Shown here piece after piece: positions 8,277-14,425 of a stretch of DNA of 16,788 nucleotides. Within the stretch, counting starts at the first letter, position 1, and each line of letters starts with the position of its first letter. The position numbers were made by a program, and so were the translations under genes. Source of the stretch: Oscillospiraceae bacterium (GTDB taxonomy: Bacteria; Bacillota; Clostridia; Oscillospirales; Oscillospiraceae); assembly GCA_020025675.1 (NCBI GenBank), contig JAHHRS010000044.1, positions 1 to 16,788 of the forward strand, written 5' to 3'. The notes beneath the pieces are model-generated. The model was not told the origin of the DNA. It did no database searches and was given only the letters and a program-made list of their open reading frames with translations.

Positions 8277-9323
8277 TTAGCTGAGCTTTAATACGACCTT
8301 TTCAAAACGTTCATCAATTTTAAAAGGAATGCCCTTTCGGCCTTCATCAAACAATCCCTCATATCCATAACCGCTGGTAACATCGTAAAAGCCTCTGTAC
8401 TGAGCAGTATTAAAACCAGGAATAGTGTTGGCCTCGATAATAATCGGGCCTGTGGGTGTGATTGCCACATCCCAGCCAATATTTGAAATTTTTGAAGCCA
8501 AAGGCACAGCCCTTCGCATCATATCTATGGTTTCATCCCAAAACGGAATTTTGAAACCTTTAAAGGGAACTTTCGTTATCGGATGTTCCCTGTAATCTAC
8601 AACATTAAGCTGATCTACAGCATCTGTAAGAACGGTACCGTTCCTAATATCTGCAACGGCGGTAAGCGCATCCTGGCAGCCGTTGGAAATATCAAGATTT
8701 ATTGAAGTGGTAAATACCGGGGCAAAAATATAAGAGCCCATGGGAGAGCAAATTGAATAGAACCTGACTATGTTTACAGCAGCCGGATTAAACCTGTTAA
8801 ATTCGCTATGCTGTATTATGTATTCTTCAATAACACCCTGCCCCAGTTCACGAATAAGGTTCATGGCCTCATTAATTTCTTCGTCATCTTTAACGCTGAT
8901 AACACGAACACCCTCACCCTGCCCCTTGCAGTTTGGCTTTATTACCACTTTTTTTACATCACCCCTAATACTCTTAATAAGTTCTGGGGTAACATCCTGA
9001 AGCTGGAAACATTTTCTGCCGTAAAAATCGGAAAAAACCTTTGAAAACATGTACTTATTCATAAGTAAACCGATGTAACGCCTATCTGTATAGGTTCTGC
9101 GAAAATCCATCCTTGTCCAGAGAGTTGAGACTGACTTTTTTTGCTCTTCGTTTAATTTATAGCAGCCTGTCCACTCGTATTCGTCAAGGGAAATGCGATT
9201 CATACGCTTTACTTTAATAATATCTCGGTAAAGCCAGCCGGCATCCAAACCGGTTTTAATGGAAAGCTGCTCAGCAAAGGAGGCAATATGCCTCTCGGCA
9301 GCTGTAAGAGCGATTATCCTCAT
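8277..9323 (-). CDS. Sugar-transfer-associated ATP-grasp protein (paralogue B)
   Basis: A 348-residue ATP-grasp enzyme of the sugar-transfer-associated family. Motifs are VVIKPNCKGQGEGVRV with the ATP lysine (Lys129), GVIEEYIIQH (Glu166-167), VNIVRFYS, HPITKVPFKGFKIPFW, IGWDVAITPTGP (GWD 283-285), and IIIEANTIPGFNT with metal ligands Glu297 and Asn299. Unlike paralogues A, C and D it lacks the glycine-pair motif before the HP block and has NGCQDALTAV there, which may mean a different acceptor. I chose the ATG at 9323, 13 bases after the upstream stop; the longer frame begins with TTG (9362) inside the upstream gene. The ribosome binding site is weak (GATGG), which suggests translation depends on the preceding gene. 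Product and substrate are unknown beyond the ligase prediction. Confidence 0.86.
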   Translation of the reverse strand: MRIIALTAAERHIASFAEQLSIKTGLDAGWLYRDIIKVKRMNRISLDEYEWTGCYKLNEEQKKSVSTLWTRMDFRRTYTDRRYIGLLMNKYMFSKVFSDFYGRKCFQLQDVTPELIKSIRGDVKKVVIKPNCKGQGEGVRVISVKDDEEINEAMNLIRELGQGVIEEYIIQHSEFNRFNPAAVNIVRFYSICSPMGSYIFAPVFTTSINLDISNGCQDALTAVADIRNGTVLTDAVDQLNVVDYREHPITKVPFKGFKIPFWDETIDMMRRAVPLASKISNIGWDVAITPTGPIIIEANTIPGFNTAQYRGFYDVTSGYGYEGLFDEGRKGIPFKIDERFEKVVLKLS

Positions 9324-9336
9324 ATTACACCATCTA

Positions 9337-10416
9337 TTACATTTTAGAAATAAGAGCTTCAAGCTCTTTGCGGCGACCGGTTTTTGTTACAAGCTGCATA
9401 CCGCCCATTTGAGCAGTACAGTTGGCTTCAACCATACACCAGCCTTTTTCACTATATGCAAGATCCCAGCCGCAGTAGTGATTGCCGGGAACCATGAGAG
9501 CTGCTTTCTTTACAATAGAAACGGCCTCATTCCACTGCGGTATCTGAAAACCTTTGAATTTAACACCGCTGTCCGGGTGAAATTCATATTTATGACCTTT
9601 TTTGTCTGCGCCGTCTGTAAAAATTATGCCGCTGTCAGGATCAATAAGCGCAGATATACCACCGGCGGAAAAATTATCCACTATACTTCCGCCGATTCCG
9701 ACTCTAAGCGTGGGGTTAAATAGCTTAACTACCGGTTCTCCGTCTACGCCCTTTATAACAGCAGTAGGTATTCTAAGCGTGTTTACAGACTGGGGGTGAA
9801 TACACGCCATACCCTCAGCCTGAACGATAGGTTCTTCAATTACTGCTCCGTTTTCATGAAAACTGTTCCAAGCCTCTTCAACACATGAATAATCTGAGAT
9901 ATTTTCAAAATGAACGCCTTTGCCAAAAGCAGCATAAATTGGCTTTACAACAAATTGTGGATGCTTTTCAGTGAATTGCTTCAGTTCTTCAATTGCCTCT
10001 GCGGTCATTTCATCTTTTTTACGAACACACACAACATCTCGCTTAAACATATCCCGAAACTTTTTATATGTCCGATATTTATTTTCAAGCATATCTGTGT
10101 TCTTAGGGTCATTCATGCGTGGATAAAAACTCAGACGTATTCCTTCGGTAATAAATCCCTTTCGGTATTCATCATCCTGACCTTCAAAGCCGAAATAAAA
10201 ATATTCATTGAAATATGATCCGTATTTAAAAAGGCATTTGATCATGTCCCTTTTGAGAGCCTTATAATAGTGCTTATCAGAAAGTTCTGAAGGACTTTTA
10301 AAATCTCTTATAATATCATCAATTTTGTCTTTTTTTCTATGGTAGTAATAGGCTTTACGATACCAATTTTTAAAACGTATCTTTCTGTATATTTTACGTC
10401 TTATTTCACGGACCAC
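9337..10416 (-). CDS. Sugar-transfer-associated ATP-grasp protein (paralogue A)
   Basis: The first gene of the leftward glycopolymer operon, 359 residues, same ATP-grasp family as three others here. Visible are FVVKPIYAAFGKGVHF with the ATP lysine (Lys158), AVIEEPIVQ (Glu194-195), HPQSVNTLRIP, NFSAGGISALIDPDSG, HPDSGVKFKGFQIPQW, CGWDLAYSEKG (GWD 316-318) and MVEANCTAQMGG (Glu330, Asn332). The first 30 residues are unusually basic (alternating Arg/Lys with Tyr, Phe, Ile), possibly a membrane-surface helix. No ATG is available near the start; a GTG at 10416 has AGAGG nine bases upstream. Its 5' leader carries a perfect inverted repeat (see 10436-10462). It probably ligates an amino acid or similar group to a glycan precursor; this is inferred from family and context. 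Confidence 0.86.
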   Translation of the reverse strand: MVREIRRKIYRKIRFKNWYRKAYYYHRKKDKIDDIIRDFKSPSELSDKHYYKALKRDMIKCLFKYGSYFNEYFYFGFEGQDDEYRKGFITEGIRLSFYPRMNDPKNTDMLENKYRTYKKFRDMFKRDVVCVRKKDEMTAEAIEELKQFTEKHPQFVVKPIYAAFGKGVHFENISDYSCVEEAWNSFHENGAVIEEPIVQAEGMACIHPQSVNTLRIPTAVIKGVDGEPVVKLFNPTLRVGIGGSIVDNFSAGGISALIDPDSGIIFTDGADKKGHKYEFHPDSGVKFKGFQIPQWNEAVSIVKKAALMVPGNHYCGWDLAYSEKGWCMVEANCTAQMGGMQLVTKTGRRKELEALISKM

Positions 10417-10435
10417 TTACAAATACCTCTTTTCA

Positions 10436-10462
10436 TTGTCAGAATTACTTAATTTCTGACAA
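10436..10462. promoter_or_regulatory. Perfect 9-bp inverted repeat before the glycopolymer operon
   Basis: TTGTCAGAA-N9-TTCTGACAA lies about 20 bases upstream of the GTG start of the first ATP-grasp gene. It may be an operator or an mRNA leader hairpin. Read on the plus strand the right arm is followed by a T-rich stretch (10464-10469), so it also resembles a weak terminator, but no plus-strand gene precedes it. The left half includes TTGTCA, which resembles a -35 box on the minus strand, yet the matching -10 would put the transcript start on the ribosome binding site, so I do not call a promoter. Confidence 0.5.
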
Positions 10463-10485
10463 CTTTTTTATTCATAATCAAAGTA

Positions 10486-10518
10486 AATGCCACCATGCCA
10501 CGAAGGCATGGCGGCATT
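10486..10518 (-). terminator. Hairpin terminator after baiE
   Basis: A 14-base-pair stem with loop TTCGT. Arms on the minus strand are AATGCCGCCATGCC and GGCATGGTGGCATT. The single imperfect position is G-U in minus-strand RNA but A-C in plus-strand RNA, which fits a role on the leftward baiCD-baiE transcript. The following tract (ATTTACTTTG) is only moderately U-rich, so some read-through into the glycopolymer operon is possible. Confidence 0.7.
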
Positions 10519-10536
10519 AAACCTGGTTTTAAAATA

Positions 10537-11070
10537 TTACTTTTTAACAGTCTTTTTAGCCTTTTTGGGGGCAAACATGTTAATTCTCATGTGGTGAGAA
10601 TCATCACGACGGAAAGACTCCTCATAAATACGAAGATAACCGGTCTCCTGAATGAGCCACTGACCGTCTACCTTAACGTACTTATCGGTGTAAATAGCGG
10701 AACCCTCTATCTGATGGCCTTCGTAAGAATTGCCCTTGCAGAATATAAGTTTATCCTGCAGATACCACTTGCCATATGCAACTGTATCACTCTCAAAAGT
10801 GATAACGGGGTTATGACCCTGATGGAGAGTAATCTCAGTCTTGGGCATGGACTCATCAAAGTAAGCAGTAACTTCTTTGGGGCCATGGAAAACCAGTTTA
10901 CCGTTGGAATAAGAGGTGGAAATGGTGGGAGACATGGTTTTCTCCAGTTCAGGCCAATCCTTGGTATCAAGAGCGCGGAAATATCTGCTCTTAAGAGCGG
11001 TGATTTCCTCAACATCTTTCATGCGCTGTACTTCTTTTTCAAGAGCTTCCAGACGTTCTTCAACTGTCAT
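10537..11070 (-). CDS. baiE: Bile acid 7alpha-dehydratase BaiE
   Basis: BaiE removes water from the 7alpha-hydroxylated 3-oxo-delta4 bile acid intermediate (as CoA thioester or free acid), the key step of 7alpha-dehydroxylation. The 177-residue SnoaL-like protein closely matches what I recall of Clostridium scindens BaiE: the opening MTVEERLEALEKEV, then TSYSNGKLVFHGPKEVT, YTDKY and ETGYLRIYEE. The known active-site residues are all present: Tyr30, Asp35, His83, Asp106, and Arg147 (146 in the reference; one residue is inserted in the loop before it). It extends beyond the usual end with a lysine-rich tail (KKAKKTVKK). GGAAG lies eight bases before the ATG. It follows baiCD by 55 bases in the leftward arm and is followed by a terminator hairpin. 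Strong match to family and context. Confidence 0.95.
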   Translation of the reverse strand: MTVEERLEALEKEVQRMKDVEEITALKSRYFRALDTKDWPELEKTMSPTISTSYSNGKLVFHGPKEVTAYFDESMPKTEITLHQGHNPVITFESDTVAYGKWYLQDKLIFCKGNSYEGHQIEGSAIYTDKYVKVDGQWLIQETGYLRIYEESFRRDDSHHMRINMFAPKKAKKTVKK

Positions 11071-11125
11071 TGTAAAAGCTTCCTTTCTGATTATAAAATT
11101 ATATTAATTAATTTTAAAAACGGCC

Positions 11126-13048
11126 TTATATTCTTGTGCCTATTTCAAATGCTTCAGCGGTAGCATCAATAGCCATACGAGGCTCTTTTGCGTCGCCGAT
11201 TACATCGTAAGGAATGCCCAGCTCTTCGCACTTTGCAACAAGATCCTCGGTAGGTCTGGATACAGTACCGACAGCAATGACAAGAGTGTCGAAGTGACGG
11301 GTCTTTTCAACTTTCTTCTTAGCCTTATTAATAAGGGTGTAGGTAATCTCGTGATCGCCGATTTCCTGAACAGTGCACTTGTTGCTGCGGACAATCTGAT
11401 CCTCGGTGTACTCAAGCTTCAGGAACATGTTGCGGAGCATACCGACACCGTTGCATACACGAACCTTATCCATGATACGTACGGAATCAGTCATACCGTG
11501 CTGGATTATGTACTGAGCAACTTCAATACCGGTACCGCCGCCACCGATGACGATGGTTTCACCGTGAGCCTGAACCTTGCCGGCCAAAACATCTTCAGCG
11601 CTGACAATATCAGCACCGTCAATGCCCTTAATTGCGGGCATCTTCTGCTCTGCACCGATTGCAATGACAACATGATCGGGCTTCTCAGCTTCAATCATTT
11701 CGGGAGTAACAGTGGTATTCATCTTTATCTCGACGCCAAGACGCTTTGCCTCTTCGCCTTCCCAACGGGCAGCGGCCTCAAACTCCTGCTTCTTAGGAGC
11801 TTTACCTGCGAGAATAAATTTACCGCCAAGCTCATCGCTTGCTTCGTAAACAGTGGGATTATGGCCGCGCTTTTTAAGGTACTCAGCAGTCATAAGACCG
11901 CCTACACCGCCGCCGATGACCATAACATTCTTTGCCTTCTCAGCAGGCTTCAGACCAAGGTACTCCAGGCAGAGCTGGGGGTTACGGTTGCAGGTGATGT
12001 GATGTGCATTAGGATCAACGACTTTATCATAGCAGCCCTGAGTGCAGCCGATGCAGCGACGGATTTCGTCCTCACGGCCCTCACGGGACTTGTTGCACCA
12101 TTCAGGATCAGCAAGCTGTGCACGACCCACAGCAACCATATCGCACTTGCCTTCTCTTATCATCTGATCAGCCAGAGAAGCGAAGGTGAAGCGGCCAACA
12201 CCTGCCACAGGAATTTTAACTCTCTGCTTAACTCTGCCGATTATCTCCATATTGAAGCCGGGCTCCAGGTTGTAAGGAGGAACTTCATAAACGGTTGCGT
12301 TGGAACGAGCGTTACCACGGGAAAGGTCAACAATGTCCACACCTTCGTCAGCAGCCATATTTATAAAGTCAACTATTTCATCCTCGGTCAGGTTTTTGGG
12401 CATAAGCTCATCGATAGCGTCTAAGCGCATAAACAGAGGCATGTCTTCAGGCATGTTCTTTCTCATCTCGCGAATGCACTCCAGCGGGAAACGAACACGG
12501 TTTTCAAAGCTGCCGCCGTACTCGTCAGTACGAGTATTGAGATAAGGGTTAAGGAATTCATGAGGCAGATAAGTGTGAGCTGCGTGGTACTCGAGAGTAT
12601 CAAAACCGGCTTCTACTGCTCTCTTAGCGGACATGCCAAATTCCTTAACAATTCTGTGAATATCATCAACAGACAGTGTTTCGGGAGTCTCAAGCTTGTT
12701 GGTCTCGTCAAAAAAGTCTGCGGGAACAAAGCCACCGTGCCAAATCTGAACACCGACTTTACCGCCGGCTTCATGAATAGCGTCAGTAAGCTTCTTCATT
12801 CCCTGTACATCCTCATCGGTATACATACCAAAGTAGATGTTTGCATGTGCCTCAGGACAAATGGACACAATTTCGACCATATTCAGCCCGCAGCCGCCCT
12901 TGGCGCGAGCAACATGATAGGCAATAACATCCTCAGCAACACCATGTCTGTTTTTAACCATTTTAGTGTTCATACCGGGCATGAGAATGCGGTTTTTAAG
13001 CTCCAGCCCGCGAATTTTTATGGGGCTAAACAGTGCGTCATAGCTCAT
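11126..13048 (-). CDS. baiCD: 3-oxo-delta4-cholenoyl oxidoreductase BaiCD (OYE/Fe-S flavoprotein)
   Basis: A 640-residue NADH:flavin oxidoreductase of the 2,4-dienoyl-CoA reductase type. BaiCD introduces, and later reduces, the C4-C5 double bond of 3-oxo bile acid CoA esters. It has an FMN TIM barrel (about 1-330) with YHAAHTYLPHEFL (His155-His158, Tyr160 as likely proton donor), a [4Fe-4S] site at Cys332, Cys335, Cys339 and Cys353 (CIGCTQGC, TCNRNP), then FAD and NAD(P)H Rossmann regions with VIGGGVGG (377-384) and IVIGGGGTGIEVA. The opening MSYDALFSPIKIRGLELKNR and PGMNTKM agree with BaiCD rather than BaiH. I chose ATG 13048 because it gives this start and a well-spaced AAAGATGG; an in-frame ATG at 13060 adds four residues. 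It is the first gene of the leftward arm, upstream of baiE, the same CD-E order as in C. scindens. Confidence 0.93.
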   Translation of the reverse strand: MSYDALFSPIKIRGLELKNRILMPGMNTKMVKNRHGVAEDVIAYHVARAKGGCGLNMVEIVSICPEAHANIYFGMYTDEDVQGMKKLTDAIHEAGGKVGVQIWHGGFVPADFFDETNKLETPETLSVDDIHRIVKEFGMSAKRAVEAGFDTLEYHAAHTYLPHEFLNPYLNTRTDEYGGSFENRVRFPLECIREMRKNMPEDMPLFMRLDAIDELMPKNLTEDEIVDFINMAADEGVDIVDLSRGNARSNATVYEVPPYNLEPGFNMEIIGRVKQRVKIPVAGVGRFTFASLADQMIREGKCDMVAVGRAQLADPEWCNKSREGREDEIRRCIGCTQGCYDKVVDPNAHHITCNRNPQLCLEYLGLKPAEKAKNVMVIGGGVGGLMTAEYLKKRGHNPTVYEASDELGGKFILAGKAPKKQEFEAAARWEGEEAKRLGVEIKMNTTVTPEMIEAEKPDHVVIAIGAEQKMPAIKGIDGADIVSAEDVLAGKVQAHGETIVIGGGGTGIEVAQYIIQHGMTDSVRIMDKVRVCNGVGMLRNMFLKLEYTEDQIVRSNKCTVQEIGDHEITYTLINKAKKKVEKTRHFDTLVIAVGTVSRPTEDLVAKCEELGIPYDVIGDAKEPRMAIDATAEAFEIGTRI

Positions 13049-13081
13049 TTGCAATACCATCTTTCTTTTTTATTTTCGGAA

Positions 13082-13102
13082 AGAACTGGTGGGAACAGTT
13101 CT
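13082..13102. repeat. Inverted repeat in the baiCD leader
   Basis: AGAACTG-N7-CAGTTCT, a perfect 7-bp dyad centred about 44 bases upstream of the chosen baiCD start. It would lie in the untranslated leader if the promoter at 13175-13203 is right, so it could be an operator acting as a roadblock or an RNA hairpin. Significance is unproven. Confidence 0.4.
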
Positions 13103-13174
13103 AACCAAAGTTTACCTTAAAATTGAATATGGGATTCAGCGGAAAACCTTCTATCAAAATTTTAACATACAGTG

Positions 13175-13203
13175 CTTATACAGGTAGGCAATTTTACTGT
13201 AAT
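13175..13203 (-). promoter_or_regulatory. Possible promoter for baiCD-baiE
   Basis: On the minus strand ATTACA, 17 bases, then TATAAG (4/6 and 5/6 matches to the sigma-A boxes). It would give a leader of roughly 120 bases before baiCD. This is the best-spaced leftward candidate I found, but the -35 is weak and the AT-rich background makes chance matches likely. Confidence 0.35.
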
Positions 13204-13216
13204 GTCCTTAATAAAC

Positions 13217-13260
13217 AACGTACAAAAAACGAATTTTTGGTAACTGAATAAAGGTACGTT
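13217..13260. repeat. Long-spaced inverted repeat AACGTAC / GTACGTT
   Basis: Perfect 7-bp arms at 13217-13223 and 13254-13260 separated by 30 bases, in the middle of the divergent control region. The arms contain ACGTAC/GTACGT, which are nearly self-complementary, so two separate protein-binding half-sites are as plausible as a hairpin. A similar GTACGT occurs again near 13377. Confidence 0.35.
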
Positions 13261-13492
13261 TTTTAAAATAAAAAGTTTTACTTGCCATATTCGTTCACAT
13301 TTATTATTATATAATTCGTGTATAAATGAATACTCGCTTTTTATCCTTACAGTATAGTTTTACCACTTTAGTTGCTGTACGTCAACTGTTTTTGACATTT
13401 TTGACTTTGTTAGCCGGAATGAGTAATTTGTCATATGTTGTCGCATAAAAAATATGTTTTATTGCTTTTATACTGTTTTTTTATCGGAATTT

Positions 13493-13516
13493 ATGTGTGA
13501 CATAATATTCACACAT
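13493..13516. promoter_or_regulatory. Operator-like dyad ATGTGTGA-N8-TCACACAT
   Basis: A perfect 8-bp inverted repeat overlapping the -35 box and spacer of the rightward bai promoter, centred about 28 bases before the predicted transcript start. Position suits a repressor. The arms contain TGTGA/TCACA as in CRP/FNR-family sites, but the spacer is 8 rather than 6 bases, so assignment to that family is uncertain. Confidence 0.55.
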
Positions 13517-13526
13517 GTTTTATAAT
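13497..13526 (+). promoter_or_regulatory. Sigma-A-type promoter for baiA-like-baiH
   Basis: GTGACA (5/6 to TTGACA), an 18-base spacer, then a perfect TATAAT at 13521-13526. Transcription would start near 13533, giving a leader of about 64 bases before the SDR gene. It overlaps the dyad at 13493-13516. Confidence 0.7.
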
Positions 13527-13567
13527 AACAGAGGATGTAAGTCTGCTGCTGAGTAAGCGGATTTATT

Positions 13568-13588
13568 CTCCTTTCTCTCAATAAGGAG
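13568..13588 (+). promoter_or_regulatory. Hairpin that would hide the baiA-like ribosome binding site
   Basis: CTCCTT (13568-13573) is exactly complementary to AAGGAG (13583-13588), which is the core of the AAGGAGG ribosome binding site before the ATG at 13597. The stem of six pairs has a nine-base loop. It may lower translation unless opened; it is short and could be chance in a pyrimidine-rich leader. Confidence 0.4.
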
Positions 13589-13596
13589 GTCAAATA

Positions 13597-14352
13597 ATGC
13601 TTTTGAGCAATAAGGTAGCGGTTTTAACCGGTGTGAATTCCGGAATAGGCCGAAAAGCAGCTGAAATTTTTGCAGAGAACGGTGCTAAGATTTTTGGTAT
13701 TGATGTTCGTACTGACTGTATGGATAAGCTTAAAGAAGTCGTAGAGGGTTATGGCTCTGAGTTTGTAGGATGTCAGTGTGATGTCCGCAATTCCGAAGAC
13801 GTTAAGGCCGCTCTGAAAAGGGCTTATGATCATTACGGGAAAATCGACATTATGATGAATATTGCCGGTGTTTCCTGTGATAAACCCATCAGCCGCATAA
13901 GCGATGATGAGTTTAGCAGAGTCATGGATATTAATGTAAAGGGTGTATTTAACTTTTGCAAATTTGTTACACCTTATTTCAAAAAGCAGAAGCACGGAGT
14001 GATTATTAACACCTCGTCTATTACCGCCATATGCGGTTCCGGAATGGGCTGCCCCTATCCCGCAAGCAAATCAGCTATTTTAGGACTGTCTAAGACCCTT
14101 GCATTCGAGCTTGCCCCCTGGAATATCAGGGTTAATACTGTTGCCCCCGGAGTTATAAACACTGAAATGGTTTCATCACTTGAGCCTACAGCAAAAAAGA
14201 CCTTTGAGAAAACAATTCCCCTTAAGCATATGGGAGATCCGGATGACGTTGCAAATGCAATGCTCTTCCTTGCCTCAGATATGGCAAAATACATAACCGG
14301 CACAAACATATGCGTTGACGGTGGTTACAGACCCAGCACTGTTAATTTTTGA
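13597..14352 (+). CDS. baiA: BaiA-like short-chain dehydrogenase (bile acid 3alpha-hydroxysteroid dehydrogenase)
   Basis: In the bai pathway BaiA oxidises the 3alpha-hydroxyl of the bile acid-CoA and reduces the 3-oxo group at the end. The 251-residue classical SDR has TGVNSGIG (11-18), Asp36 at the end of beta2 (predicting NAD(H) use), NIAG (88-91, variant of NNAG), the catalytic Ser141, Tyr154 and Lys158 with YPASK as in BaiA, APGVINTEM, and a C-terminal VDGGYRP resembling BaiA's VDGAYRP. Overall identity to known BaiA proteins looks lower than for the other three bai proteins, so it could be another hydroxysteroid dehydrogenase in the BaiA position. It starts with a strong AAGGAGG, is the first gene of the rightward arm, and lies 73 bases before baiH. 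The name rests partly on context. Confidence 0.75.
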   Translation: MLLSNKVAVLTGVNSGIGRKAAEIFAENGAKIFGIDVRTDCMDKLKEVVEGYGSEFVGCQCDVRNSEDVKAALKRAYDHYGKIDIMMNIAGVSCDKPISRISDDEFSRVMDINVKGVFNFCKFVTPYFKKQKHGVIINTSSITAICGSGMGCPYPASKSAILGLSKTLAFELAPWNIRVNTVAPGVINTEMVSSLEPTAKKTFEKTIPLKHMGDPDDVANAMLFLASDMAKYITGTNICVDGGYRPSTVNF

Positions 14353-14425
14353 CAAAACCTTTATTAAGCCGAAAACTCAGTTTATTTTCAGCTAGTATAA
14401 ATTTAAAATAGAGGAGATAGCACAC

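Larger units (their letters stand above)
13049..13596. promoter_or_regulatory. Divergent bai intergenic control region
   Basis: 548 bases without a gene, markedly AT-rich, between the baiCD-baiE arm (leftward) and the baiA-like-baiH arm (rightward). It holds a strong rightward promoter, several inverted repeats and a direct repeat of TTTTTGAC (13389-13396 and 13398-13405), each listed separately where supported. No open frame with a ribosome binding site is visible. A shared regulator binding here is likely but no regulator gene is in the window. Confidence 0.75.

Noticed and set aside
11090..11118. AT-only inverted repeat between baiCD and baiE (AAAATTA/TAATTTT)
   Set aside because: Composed only of A and T in an AT-rich gap; too weak to call a terminator or operator.
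10495..11163. Plus-strand open frame across baiE
   Set aside because: It covers the terminator hairpin and the antisense of baiE and has no family motif.
11294..12424. Long plus-strand open frame opposite baiCD
   Set aside because: It is the antisense shadow of baiCD; the minus-strand protein has full cofactor motifs, whereas this one resembles nothing and has no ribosome binding site.
13306..13334. Minus-strand TATAAT at 13306-13311 as the baiCD promoter
   Set aside because: No -35-like hexamer at 16-18 bases spacing and it lies in a run of AT repeats; chance match is likely.
14349..14401. TTGACA near 14349 and TATAAA near 14396 as a separate baiH promoter
   Set aside because: The boxes are about 41 bases apart, and a start from the TATAAA would fall on the ribosome binding site. 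Co-transcription with the SDR gene is simpler.
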